In this document: positions 34,934-43,230 of the stretch, one piece after another
How positions within the stretch are numbered: the stretch's first letter is position 1
Layout of the letters: each line of letters begins with the position of its first letter
From: DATCMA01 sp036563645
Lineage (GTDB): Bacteria > Actinomycetota > Actinomycetes > Mycobacteriales > Micromonosporaceae
Direction: 5' to 3'
Length of the DNA stretch: 64,000 nt
Assembly: GCA_036563645.1 (NCBI GenBank)
Contig: DATCMA010000037.1
Span: forward strand, 1-64,000
The notes under the pieces: model-generated
Told to the model about the DNA's origin: nothing
The model's input: the letters and a program-made list of their open reading frames with translations, nothing else
The model's database searches: none
Translations under genes and position numbers: made by a program

Positions 34934-35782
34934 ATGACAAAAGATCCCGCGATTCGCGTGCGGGGGTTGCGCAAGTCGTACGGCAGCACCGTCGCCCTCC
35001 ACGAGCTCGACCTCACGATCCATCGCGGTGAGGTGTTTGCGCTGCTCGGGCCGAACGGCGCCGGCAAGACCACCACAGTGGAGATCCTGGAGGGCTTTCG
35101 CAGCCGCGACGCGGGCGAGGTGGCGGTCCTCGGCGTCGATCCCGCCCGCGGGGACGCGTCGTGGCGCGCCCGCATCGGGATCGTGCTGCAAGGCACCGGG
35201 GAGTTCGACGAACTCACCGTCCGCGAGGTGGTGCACCACTTCGCGTCTCTCTATCCGAACCCCGACGACCCGGACGCGGTGATCGAGCGGGTCGGCCTGA
35301 CGGCGAAGGCGCGGGCGCGGGTCGACACCCTCTCCGGGGGCCAGAAGCGCCGCTTGGACGTCGCACTGGGCATCATCGGCCGCCCTGAGCTGCTGTTCCT
35401 CGACGAACCGACGACCGGCTTCGACCCCGAGGCGCGCCGCGAATTCTGGGACCTCATCCGCGACCTCGCGGCGGGCGGCACGACCATCGTGTTGACCACC
35501 CACTACCTCGAGGAGGCGGAGGCCCTCGCCGACCGGGTGGGGGTCATCGCCCGGGGACGGCTCGTCGCGGTGGACACCCCCGCGCAGCTCGGCGACCGGG
35601 AAAACGCGCCGGCGACCGTGTCGTGGCGCGCCGAGGACGGCCGGGTCGAACGCGTCGCGACCACGACACCGACCGCGCTCGTCACCGAACTCGCCGCGCG
35701 CTTCGGCGGCGAGGTTCCAGGCTTGACGGTGACCCGGCCGACGCTGGAGGACATCTACCTCACGATGATTGGGCACACATGA
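34934..35782 (+). CDS. ABC-2 exporter ATP-binding protein
   Basis: A 282-residue ATPase. Walker A LLGPNGAGKTTT is at about 38-48, the signature LSGGQKRRLDVAL and Walker B LLFLDEPTTGFDPEAR follow, then the TTHYLEEAEALADRV H-loop region. The C-terminal 70 residues match the daunorubicin/Nod-type exporter ATPases. It is translationally coupled (ATGA) to the permease gene. Substrate unknown; drug or lipid-linked glycan export is typical. Confidence 0.92.
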   Translation: MTKDPAIRVRGLRKSYGSTVALHELDLTIHRGEVFALLGPNGAGKTTTVEILEGFRSRDAGEVAVLGVDPARGDASWRARIGIVLQGTGEFDELTVREVVHHFASLYPNPDDPDAVIERVGLTAKARARVDTLSGGQKRRLDVALGIIGRPELLFLDEPTTGFDPEARREFWDLIRDLAAGGTTIVLTTHYLEEAEALADRVGVIARGRLVAVDTPAQLGDRENAPATVSWRAEDGRVERVATTTPTALVTELAARFGGEVPGLTVTRPTLEDIYLTMIGHT

Positions 35783-36573
35783 GCGCCTCTCCACTCCGTC
35801 TCGGCCTGCGACAGGGCCGCCTGGAGATCAAGCAGTTTCTCCGGAGCCGGGAATCGGTGGTCTTCACCATGGCCTTCCCGGTCATCATGATCGTCATCTT
35901 CGCCTCGATCTTCCGACGGGAGATCGGGGAAGGGGTGCAGTTCACCCAGTACTTCGTCACCGGGATGATCGCCGCGGGCCTGATGACCGTCGGCTTCCAA
36001 AGCCTCGCGATCCAAATCCCCATCGAACGGGACAAAGGGGTGCTCAAGCGCTACCGCAGCACCCCGATGCCGGCCTGGGTCTACTTCGCCGGCAAGGTGA
36101 TCCTGGTCGTGGTGATCACCGTGGTGGAGACGCTGCTCCTCCTCGCGGTAGCCACCCTCTACGGGCTCGAGCTGCCCAGCACCGCCGCGAAGTGGGTCAC
36201 CTTCGGCTGGGTGTCGCTCCTCGGCAGCACCGCCTGCACCCTCTGCGGCATCGCCTTCTCCTCCCTGCCCCGCAGTGGGCGCAGCGCCACAGCGGTCGTC
36301 ACGCCCGTCGCCCTGGTGCTGCAATTCATCTCCGGGGTCTTCTTCGTCTTCAGCGAACTGCCGAGCTGGATGCAGCGCATCGCGGCGCTCTTCCCCTTGA
36401 AGTGGATGTGTCAAGGGCTGCGCTCGGTGTTCCTCCCGGAGTCATTCGCCGCCGTGGAGCCCGCCGGATCCTTCGAGCTCGGTCGGGTGGCGCTCATGCT
36501 GGGCCTCTGGTGTGTCATCGGCCTCGTGCTCGCCGTGACCACCTTCCGCTGGACCAACAGCCGCGAGCGCTAG
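35779..36573 (+). CDS. ABC-2 type membrane permease
   Basis: A 264-residue permease with six predicted membrane helices, including VFTMAFPVIMIVIFASIF, VILVVVITVVETLLLLAVAT and a final LMLGLWCVIGLVLAVTTF. ATG 35779 overlaps the ATPase stop, which fixes the start even though the frame is open further upstream. The conserved VFFVFSELPSWMQRIAALFPLKW region near 190-215 is typical of ABC-2 permeases. Confidence 0.9.
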   Translation: MSASPLRLGLRQGRLEIKQFLRSRESVVFTMAFPVIMIVIFASIFRREIGEGVQFTQYFVTGMIAAGLMTVGFQSLAIQIPIERDKGVLKRYRSTPMPAWVYFAGKVILVVVITVVETLLLLAVATLYGLELPSTAAKWVTFGWVSLLGSTACTLCGIAFSSLPRSGRSATAVVTPVALVLQFISGVFFVFSELPSWMQRIAALFPLKWMCQGLRSVFLPESFAAVEPAGSFELGRVALMLGLWCVIGLVLAVTTFRWTNSRER

Positions 36574-36599
36574 CCACCGCGGACACGCGACGCGGCCTC

Positions 36600-36647
36600 G
36601 GGATCCCCCGCCGGCGCGGCCTGGGCGGGCACCGACCGGGGGATCCC
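36600..36647. terminator. Bidirectional hairpin between convergent ABC permease and hbd genes
   Basis: Perfect 11-base arms GGGATCCCCCG and CGGGGGATCCC around a 26-base GC-rich loop, centred between the two stops (36573 and 36664). Confidence 0.5.
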
Positions 36648-36663
36648 CAGGCGTTCCGACCCG

Positions 36664-37512
36664 TCAGTACGTGTAGAAGCCCCGGCCGGTCTTGCGCCCC
36701 AAGTCGCCGGCGGCCACCATCCGGCGCAGCAGCTCAGGCGGGGCGAACTTGCCATCTCCGGTCTCGGTGTAGATGTTCATCGTCGCGTTCGTGAGCACGT
36801 CCACGCCGGTGAGGTCCGCGGTGGCCAACGGCCCCATGGCGTGGCCGAAGCCGAGCCGACACGCGGTGTCGAGATCCTCGGGGGAGATCACGCCGGACTC
36901 GACGAGCCGGACCGCCTCCATCACCAGCGCGCAAATCAACCGCGTGGTCACGAAGCCGGCGATATCCCGATTGACCACGATGCACGTCTTGCCGATCCCC
37001 TCGGCGAAAGCGCGGGCGGCCGCCAGCGTCTCATCGCTGGTCTTGTAGCCGCGGACCAGCTCGCACAGCTTCATCACGGGCACGGGCGAGAAGAAGTGCG
37101 TGCCCACCACCGACTCCGGCCGCTCCGTCACCGCCGCGATCTGGGTGATGGGGATCGCCGAGGTATTGGTGGCCAACACCGCCCCGGACTTGCAGATTGT
37201 GTCCAGCTTGCGGAAGACGTCCTGTTTGACGTCGAGCCGCTCGTAGACCGCCTCGACCACGATGTCTGCCTCCGCGGCGGCCTCGAGCTCCGTGGTCACC
37301 GCAATCCGGCCGAGTGTCGCCTCGATCTCCTCCGCGCTGATCGTCCCCTTGGCCGCGAAGCGCTCCAGGGACGCGCGAATCGCCTCGAGCCCACGCCGAG
37401 TCGCCGCGTCGTCCACGTCGCTCATGGTGACCTCCCAGCCCGCGCGGGCGGCCTCCTGCGCGATGCCCGAGCCCATGAGACCAGCGCCAATGACCGCGAG
37501 TCGACCCGCCAT
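36664..37512 (-). CDS. 3-hydroxybutyryl-CoA dehydrogenase
   Basis: A 282-residue NAD(P)-dependent enzyme interconverting acetoacetyl-CoA and 3-hydroxybutyryl-CoA. The Rossmann motif VIGAGLMGSGIA is at the N-terminus; GTHFFSPVPVMKLCELV carries the catalytic His, and DIAGFVTTRLICALVMEAVRL and the final GRKTGRGFYTY are family signatures. ATG 37512 is chosen for GGGAGG just upstream; the frame extends to 37548. With the thiolase at 8.9 kb it may serve C4 acyl-CoA or polyhydroxybutyrate metabolism. Confidence 0.94.
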   Translation of the reverse strand: MAGRLAVIGAGLMGSGIAQEAARAGWEVTMSDVDDAATRRGLEAIRASLERFAAKGTISAEEIEATLGRIAVTTELEAAAEADIVVEAVYERLDVKQDVFRKLDTICKSGAVLATNTSAIPITQIAAVTERPESVVGTHFFSPVPVMKLCELVRGYKTSDETLAAARAFAEGIGKTCIVVNRDIAGFVTTRLICALVMEAVRLVESGVISPEDLDTACRLGFGHAMGPLATADLTGVDVLTNATMNIYTETGDGKFAPPELLRRMVAAGDLGRKTGRGFYTY

Positions 37513-37623
37513 GCGACCTCCCACACATGCCAGCACACCGGCACACAACGCCGGTAATGCGTACGTTGCTCACACACAGTACGGTCACCGGCACGTGAGG
37601 GCTAGACCGACAAGTCGCCCAGA

Positions 37624-37639
37624 CCCCGTCGCGACGGGG
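37624..37639 (-). terminator. Palindrome downstream of murA
   Basis: A 16-base perfect palindrome, CCCCGTCG joined to CGACGGGG, about 55 bases after the murA stop. It lies ahead of the hbd gene on the same strand; terminator or operator role is undecided. Confidence 0.35.
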
Positions 37640-37693
37640 AGGCCCCGGCCGCGGCGACGCGCCACGGCGCGAAGGTGACGGCATGCCCGCGGG

Positions 37694-39175
37694 CTAGAAC
37701 GCGAAGGACTGCTCCTCGGGAGCGGTCGTCCGCTCCGCGGTCACCCCGAGCGCGCGCAGGTCTGCCACGAAATTCGGGTAGCCGCGGTCGATGTGGTGGA
37801 CGTGGGACACCTCGGTGACCCCGTCGGCGCAGAGACCGGCGATGACGAGCCCGGCACCGGCGCGGATGTCGGTAGCCCGTACCGGAGCGCTGGAAAGCCG
37901 CTCCCTCCCCCGGACCACCGCGTGATGTCCGTCAGTCCGGATGTCCGCCCCGAGCCGCGCCATCTCCTGGACGAACATGAAACGCCCGTCGAAGATGTTC
38001 TCGGTCACCAGCGAGGTGCCCTCGCTCACCGAGGCCAGTCCGATCGCCATCGGCAACAGGTCGGTGGCGAATCCCGGATACGGCAACGTGACCACGTCGA
38101 CCGCCCGGGGACGCTGATCCATCCGGACCCGGAAGCCCTCGGGCCACGTCTCCACGTGGCCGCCGGCGCACATCACCTTGTCCAGAGCGATCTCCAAGAA
38201 GGCGGGGTTGACCCCGGTCACCGTCACGTCGCCTCGGGTCATCGCCGCGGCGAACGCCCACGTGCCGGCCACGATGCGATCCCCCACCGTCTCGTGGCGC
38301 ACGGGCCTGAGCTCCCTGACCCCCTCGATGCGCAGCGTGGAGGTGCCCGCCCCCTCGATGCGCGCCCCCATCTTGGTCAACATGGCGCACAAGTCGACGA
38401 TCTCGGGCTCACGCGCCGCGTTGTCGATCTCTGTCACGCCCTGGGCCAGGACCGCGGCCATGAGAAGGTTCTCGGTCGCGCCCACGCTCGGGAAGTCGAG
38501 CCAAATGGTCGCGCCCCGCAGGCCGTTTGGCGCCTCGGCGATGACGAAACCGTGCTCACCGGAGATGTCCGCGCCCATCCGGGCCAGACCGGCGACGTGC
38601 ATGTCGAGCCCGCGCGAGCCGATGGCGTCGCCGCCGGGGTGGGCAACCCGCACCTCGCCGCAGCGCGCCAGCAGCGGGCCGAGGACGCAGATGGAGGCGC
38701 GCAGTCGGCGCACCAGGTTGTAGTCGGCCTCGCTGCACAGCCGTTCCGGGACGTCGATGGTGACGGTGCTCGACCGGGCCGGCCCAGGCCCCAGCGGCTC
38801 CTCGTCGGTGAACGTCACCGCGCAGCCGAGCCGACGCAGCACCTCCGCCATGATGGCGATATCGGTAATCCGCGGCACATTGGTGATCACGGTCTGGCCA
38901 GGGACCAACAGCGCCGCCGCCATCAGCTTCAACGCGGAGTTCTTGGCACCGACCACGGACACCTCACCCGCCAGCCGCACGCCGCCAACCACTCGGATCA
39001 CGTCGACGTCCGGGGGTGTCGGGCTGGGTGTGGCGAGGAGGCCGTCGCCATTTCCCGGCCAACCCGCGACCGACAGGGCCTCTGTCGTCGGATCGGCGTC
39101 CTCAGCGGTGACCGGGGCCGCTCTCGACTCGCCGTCGCCACCCCAGGGGACGGGCGTCCGTACGCTGTGGCTCAT
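37694..39175 (-). CDS. murA: UDP-N-acetylglucosamine 1-carboxyvinyltransferase
   Basis: First committed enzyme of peptidoglycan synthesis, transferring enolpyruvate to UDP-GlcNAc. Substrate-binding VVGAKNSALKLMAAALL and LPYPGFATDLLPM-type segments are present. The usual catalytic Cys position holds Asp (D183 in HPGGDAIGSRGLDMH), as in mycobacterial MurA, which is insensitive to fosfomycin. About 58 residues precede the normal N-terminus (VIRVVGGVRLAGEV). ATG 39175 shares its bases with the divergent cobalamin adenosyltransferase ATG, so the true start may lie further in, for instance GTG near 39001. Confidence 0.92.
   Translation of the reverse strand: MSHSVRTPVPWGGDGESRAAPVTAEDADPTTEALSVAGWPGNGDGLLATPSPTPPDVDVIRVVGGVRLAGEVSVVGAKNSALKLMAAALLVPGQTVITNVPRITDIAIMAEVLRRLGCAVTFTDEEPLGPGPARSSTVTIDVPERLCSEADYNLVRRLRASICVLGPLLARCGEVRVAHPGGDAIGSRGLDMHVAGLARMGADISGEHGFVIAEAPNGLRGATIWLDFPSVGATENLLMAAVLAQGVTEIDNAAREPEIVDLCAMLTKMGARIEGAGTSTLRIEGVRELRPVRHETVGDRIVAGTWAFAAAMTRGDVTVTGVNPAFLEIALDKVMCAGGHVETWPEGFRVRMDQRPRAVDVVTLPYPGFATDLLPMAIGLASVSEGTSLVTENIFDGRFMFVQEMARLGADIRTDGHHAVVRGRERLSSAPVRATDIRAGAGLVIAGLCADGVTEVSHVHHIDRGYPNFVADLRALGVTAERTTAPEEQSFAF
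39161..39166 (+). promoter_or_regulatory. -10 element for a leaderless adenosyltransferase mRNA
   Basis: TACGCT (TANNNT) followed by seven bases and then ATG 39174. No ribosome site is present, which fits a leaderless transcript. Confidence 0.45.
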
Positions 39176-39752
39176 GGCCGTCCACCTCACGCGCATCTAC
39201 ACCAGGGCCGGCGATACCGGCATGACCAGGCTGAACAACAACGAGCAGGTCCCGAAGACCAGTCCGCGGATCGCGGCGTACGCGGACGTCGACGAGTGCA
39301 ACGCAGCGATTGGCGTCGCGTTGGCTCTCGGCGGGTTGACCGAGGATCTGGCCGAGAAGCTCCGGTGGATCCAAAACGACCTGTTCGACGTCGGCGCTGA
39401 CCTCGCCACGCCCGTCGAGCCGAACCCCGCGCACCCCCCGCTGCGGGTGACCGAGGAGTACATCACCCGTCTCGAGAACTGGTGCGACGAGTACAACGCA
39501 CGGCTCCCCAAGCTCGACTCCTTCGTCCTGCCGGGTGGCACCGCGGGGGCAGCGCTCCTGCACGTCGCCCGCACGGTGGCGCGGCGAGCCGAGCGCACGG
39601 CGTGGGCGTTGGTCAATCAGGAACCGGAACGAACCAGTGCCCTCCCGGCAAAGTATCTCAACCGGCTCTCGGATCTGCTGTTCATCTTCGCGAGAACAGC
39701 GAATCCGCAGGGCGATGTGCTGTGGAAGCCAGGCGGGCAGCGCCAAGCGTGA
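39174..39752 (+). CDS. PduO-type cob(I)alamin adenosyltransferase
   Basis: Converts cob(I)alamin and ATP to adenosylcobalamin, the cofactor of the mutase encoded at 6.1-7.8 kb. The 192-residue protein begins with the ATP-binding MAVHLTRIYTRAGDTGMTRL and has the conserved RIAAYADVDECNAAIGVA and FVLPGGTAGAALLHVARTVARRAER (with the key Arg residues) followed by the NRLSDLLFIFAR signature. ATG 39174 is firm from homology even though the frame is open back to 38757; it lies head-on to murA with no intergenic space. Confidence 0.94.
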   Translation: MAVHLTRIYTRAGDTGMTRLNNNEQVPKTSPRIAAYADVDECNAAIGVALALGGLTEDLAEKLRWIQNDLFDVGADLATPVEPNPAHPPLRVTEEYITRLENWCDEYNARLPKLDSFVLPGGTAGAALLHVARTVARRAERTAWALVNQEPERTSALPAKYLNRLSDLLFIFARTANPQGDVLWKPGGQRQA

Positions 39753-39800
39753 CGAGACGCCACGTCCGGCCCATGCGTGGTGGCCTGCGCGTGGGCGCCC

Positions 39801-40253
39801 TCAGGCAGCCGGCCAGTTCTCCGCAAGATACGGCGAGGCCGCCCCAGGCGGGGCGGCCTCGATCCAGGAGAGGAAGCCGGTCAGCGTGGACTGGGCCATC
39901 GCGATCTCGATTGGCGCCTGGTGTCCCACACAGCGCAGAATCACCCAGTCCGCTGGCATCACGAGCAGCTCTTGCCCTTCCGGAGCGCGTCTCCGGTCGA
40001 TCGTGAGCCCGCGACGGGAGATCACGCGTTTCGGCCGGAAAGAGAGGCTGAACATCCGATACCAGCGCAATTCATCGCCGACGAAACGCCCGAAGCCCGG
40101 CGACCAGCCACGGTGAAGGAGCAGCGTCGAGACTCGGACGTTCAATCGGATCGTGCCGCCGGCGCGGATCAAGACGGCGCGGCGGATGAACAGCATCGTC
40201 ACGAACGCAAGCAGGACCAGAAGAACGAGTCCGATCCACCCTAGTGCCCGCAT
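39801..40253 (-). CDS. DUF2550 family membrane protein
   Basis: A 150-residue protein with one N-terminal membrane helix (LGWIGLVLLVLLAFVTMLFI) and a cytoplasmic domain beginning RAGGTIRLNVRVST and containing GWSPGFGRFVGDELRWYRMFSLSFRP-type sequence. Its place right after atpC, 15 bases downstream, is conserved in actinomycetes. The last codons overlap a perfect hairpin (39835-39860). Function unknown. Confidence 0.8.
   Translation of the reverse strand: MRALGWIGLVLLVLLAFVTMLFIRRAVLIRAGGTIRLNVRVSTLLLHRGWSPGFGRFVGDELRWYRMFSLSFRPKRVISRRGLTIDRRRAPEGQELLVMPADWVILRCVGHQAPIEIAMAQSTLTGFLSWIEAAPPGAASPYLAENWPAA
39835..39860. terminator. Hairpin inside the 3' end of the DUF2550 gene
   Basis: Perfect 11-base arms GAGGCCGCCCC and GGGGCGGCCTC with a 4-base loop, within the last 20 codons of the DUF2550 gene and about 80 bases past the convergent adenosyltransferase stop. 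It could end transcripts from either side. Confidence 0.4.
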
Positions 40254-40268
40254 CGTGACGTCTAACGA

Positions 40269-40553
40269 TCAATGCTTAGCGGCCGCGGTGGCCGGAACGG
40301 CTTCTTCGGCGAGGATGGTGACACCCGCACCCGTCACGGAGAGAAAGCCGCCAGTCACGTCGTAGACGAGCTGCTCACTCTCGCTGAGCTTGATGCGGAC
40401 CTGGCCGGGCTCAGCGAGTTTGCCGAGCAGCGGCGCGTGCCCATGGAGCACGCCGATTTCGCCTTCGGTCGTCCGCGCGACGACCATCTCGGCCTCGCCG
40501 GACCAAATCTTCTTCTCAACGGCTACGAGCTCGACATGTAGCTGCTTGGCCAC
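40269..40553 (-). CDS. atpC: ATP synthase epsilon subunit, lacking the C-terminal helical domain
   Basis: Part of the F1 central stalk. The protein is only 94 residues: MAKQLHVELVAVEKKIWSGEA starts the N-terminal beta-sandwich, GVLHGHAPLLGKLAEPGQVRI is the typical loop, and FLSVTGAGVTILAEEAVP closes the sandwich. The two C-terminal helices that inhibit ATP hydrolysis in other bacteria (120-139 aa proteins) are absent; the remainder is an Ala/Lys/His tail. GTG 40553 is fixed by AAAGGAG five bases upstream. A 302-base gap separates it from atpD. Confidence 0.92.
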   Translation of the reverse strand: MAKQLHVELVAVEKKIWSGEAEMVVARTTEGEIGVLHGHAPLLGKLAEPGQVRIKLSESEQLVYDVTGGFLSVTGAGVTILAEEAVPATAAAKH

Positions 40554-40855
40554 GCTGTCTCCTTTGGGCGGCGGTACGCCCGAGTGTAATCCCACGGAAA
40601 AACGGCACCAACACGGGTGTCGGTTACGAGGTCTCTCCTCACTCCCCACGCGCGGCGGCCCGATCCGGCTCCTGGGGTGACACGGTCCAGGGGCGATGGA
40701 CGACCGTGACCGCGCCAACCGAGAGTGGGGCCGGCTCGAGGAGCGCGCCGCGGGCTAGGGACGCGCTCCGCACGTCGCTGCGTCCCGCGGACGCGCTCGC
40801 CCCACACGCGTCGGGGCGCTCCCTGGGGGAGCGCCCCGACCACAGCGAGGAGATG
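40554..40855 (-). other. Unusually long atpD-atpC spacer
   Basis: 302 bases without a gene inside an otherwise tight operon. It holds two hairpins: 40811-40839 next to atpD and 40740-40769 (GGAGCGCG/CGCGCTCC, 14-base loop). No convincing promoter for atpC was seen. Short frames here lack ribosome sites and coding character. Confidence 0.6.
40811..40839 (-). terminator. Strong hairpin between atpD and atpC
   Basis: Perfect 13-base arms TCGGGGCGCTCCC and GGGAGCGCCCCGA with a 3-base loop, 16 bases after the atpD stop. It should terminate, pause or stabilise most operon transcripts before atpC. Confidence 0.6.
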
Positions 40856-42298
40856 TCACATCTCCTTCATGAGCCTGTGCGCGTTGCGCTCGAGGTCCTC
40901 GAGGCCACCGCACATGAAGAACGCCTGCTCGGGGAAGTGGTCGTACTCACCCTCGCAGATCTTCCGGAAGGCCTCGATAGTGTCCTTGACCGGCACGTAC
41001 GAACCCTTGATGCCGGTGAAGACCTCGGCGGCGAAGGTGTTCTGCGACAGGAAGCGCTCGATCCGCCGGGCCCGCGCCACGGTGATCTTGTCTTCCTCGG
41101 AGAGCTCCTCCATACCGAGGATGGCGATGATGTCCTGGAGGTCCTTGTAGCGCTGGAGAATCCGCTTGACCTCGCTGGCCACCGTGTAGTGCTCGACGCC
41201 CACGTACTCCGGCGCGAGGATGCGCGACGTGGACGCCAGCGGGTCCACCGCGGGGTAGATGCCCTTGTCGGCGATCGACCGCTCGAGGTTCGTCGTCGCG
41301 TCCAGGTGAGCGAAGGTGGTCGACGGCGCCGGGTCGGTGTAGTCGTCGGCCGGCACGTAGATCGCCTGCATCGACGTAATCGCCTGACCCCGCACCGAGG
41401 TGATCCGCTCCTGGAGCACACCCATCTCGTCCGCGAGCGTGGGCTGGTAACCCACCGCCGACGGCATGCGGCCGAGCAGAGTGGACACCTCGGAACCCGC
41501 CTGGGTGAAGCGGAAGATGTTGTCGATGAAGAGGAGCACCTCCTGCTTCTGCACGTCGCGGAAGTACTCCGCCATGGTGAGCGCGGAGAGCGCCACCCGC
41601 AGACGCGTGCCCGGCGGCTCGTCCATCTGCCCATAGACCAGCGTGGTCTTGTCGATGACGCCGGACTCGGTCATCTCGGTGATGAGGTCGTTACCCTCAC
41701 GGGTCCGCTCACCGACGCCCGCGAAGACCGACGTACCACCGAAGTTGTTGGCAACCCGGATGATCATCTCCTGGATGAGCACCGTCTTGCCAACACCGGC
41801 GCCACCGAACAGGCCGATCTTGCCGCCCTTCACGTACGGAGCGAGCAGGTCAATGACCTTGATGCCGGTCTCCAGCATCTCGGTCTTCGGCTCCAGCTCC
41901 GCGAAGGCCGGCGCCTTCCGGTGGATCTCCCACCAGTCATCGACCTGGAGCTCCTCACCCTCCTTGAGGTTGAGGCACTCGCCGATCACGTTGAACACGT
42001 GACCCTTGATGCCCTCACCGACCGGAACGGTGATCGCTCGCCCGGTGTCCCGCACCTCGGCGCCGCGGACGAGGCCGTCGGTGGGCTGCATCGAGATCGT
42101 CCGCACCACGTTGTCGCCCAGGTGCTGCGCCACCTCAAGGGTCAGCGTGCGCTTCCGTCCGGAGAGCTCCACGTCGACGTGAAGCGCGTTGTAGAGCTCG
42201 GGGATCGCATCGCGCGGGAACTCGGCGTCGACGACCGGGCCGATCACCCGGACCACGCGGCCGGTCGCCGTCTTGGTCTGAACAGTCGCTGTCATCAC
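40856..42298 (-). CDS. atpD: ATP synthase beta subunit
   Basis: Catalytic subunit of F1, 480 residues. Walker A GLFGGAGVGKTVLIQEM and the Walker B/DELSEED-like region (MEELSEEDKI) are intact, as is the SALTMAEYFRD catalytic-site segment. The start overlaps the atpG stop by four bases. It catalyses ATP synthesis at the interfaces with alpha. Confidence 0.98.
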   Translation of the reverse strand: MMTATVQTKTATGRVVRVIGPVVDAEFPRDAIPELYNALHVDVELSGRKRTLTLEVAQHLGDNVVRTISMQPTDGLVRGAEVRDTGRAITVPVGEGIKGHVFNVIGECLNLKEGEELQVDDWWEIHRKAPAFAELEPKTEMLETGIKVIDLLAPYVKGGKIGLFGGAGVGKTVLIQEMIIRVANNFGGTSVFAGVGERTREGNDLITEMTESGVIDKTTLVYGQMDEPPGTRLRVALSALTMAEYFRDVQKQEVLLFIDNIFRFTQAGSEVSTLLGRMPSAVGYQPTLADEMGVLQERITSVRGQAITSMQAIYVPADDYTDPAPSTTFAHLDATTNLERSIADKGIYPAVDPLASTSRILAPEYVGVEHYTVASEVKRILQRYKDLQDIIAILGMEELSEEDKITVARARRIERFLSQNTFAAEVFTGIKGSYVPVKDTIEAFRKICEGEYDHFPEQAFFMCGGLEDLERNAHRLMKEM

Positions 42299-43221
42299 AC
42301 TTCACTTCCCGCCGCGGCGAGCGCGTTCGCCCCGCCGACGATTTCACTGATCTCCTGGGTGATTCCGGCCTGACGGGCCGAGTTCATCTCACGGGTGTAC
42401 TGCCGAATCATTTCTTCGGCGTTATCCGTCGCGTTCTTCATCGCGCGTCGGCGGGAGGCCGACTCGCTCGCCGAAGCCTCGATCAACGCCGCGTAGATAC
42501 GGGTGTTGATGTACTTCGGCACCAGGGCGTTGAGCAGCGCCTCCGGATCCGGCTCGAACTCGTAGGCCGGTAGCACACCCTGGGGCTGCTTCTCGATCTC
42601 CATCGGCCCGATGACCCGGGACACCGGGGTCTGGGTCATCAGCGACCGGAACTCGGTGTAGACGATGTGCAGCTCGTCCAGACCGCGCACCCGGTTCGCC
42701 TCGGCACCCGTGTCCGCGTCACCCCCACCCCGCAGGAACGCGTCAGTGAGCGTCTCCCCGATGGTGCGGGCGTCGTCGAACGTGGGCTGCTCCGAGAAGC
42801 CCGTCCAGCTCGCCTCAATCGGGCGGTTCCGGAACCGGTAGTAGGTGACGCCCTTGCGCCCCACGACGAAGAGAACCGGCTCCTTCCCCTCCCCACGCAG
42901 GCGGTCCATCAGCGCTTCCGCGGCGCGGATCGCGTTGGAGCTGTAGCCGCCCGCCAGACCCCGGTCGCTCGTGATGACCAGGACACCGGCGCGCCGCACC
43001 TGGGGACGCGGGGTCAGCAACGGGTGCTCCACGGTGGCGTTGGCGGCCAACGCCGTGAGCACGCTCGTGATCGCTTCGGCGTACGGCTTCGCCGCCTCCA
43101 TCCGGGCCTGCGCCTTGGCGATTCGGCTCGTCGCGATGAGCTCCATCGCCTTGGTGATCTTCTTCATGTTCTTCGCGGACCGAATCCGCCCGCGAAGCGC
43201 ACGTACCTGGGCCGCCGACAT
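42295..43221 (-). CDS. atpG: ATP synthase gamma subunit
   Basis: Rotor shaft of F1, 308 residues. N-terminal helix MSAAQVRALRGRIRSAKNMKK and C-terminal helix ENAEEMIRQYTREMNSARQAGITQEI-type sequence form the coiled coil; ITSDRGLAGGYSSNAIR is the family signature. An Asp/Glu-containing insertion near 160-170 (GGGDADTGAEANR) resembles the extra loop seen in actinobacterial gamma subunits. It is nine bases downstream of atpA. Confidence 0.97.
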   Translation of the reverse strand: MSAAQVRALRGRIRSAKNMKKITKAMELIATSRIAKAQARMEAAKPYAEAITSVLTALAANATVEHPLLTPRPQVRRAGVLVITSDRGLAGGYSSNAIRAAEALMDRLRGEGKEPVLFVVGRKGVTYYRFRNRPIEASWTGFSEQPTFDDARTIGETLTDAFLRGGGDADTGAEANRVRGLDELHIVYTEFRSLMTQTPVSRVIGPMEIEKQPQGVLPAYEFEPDPEALLNALVPKYINTRIYAALIEASASESASRRRAMKNATDNAEEMIRQYTREMNSARQAGITQEISEIVGGANALAAAGSEV

Positions 43222-43230
43222 GAACGACCC

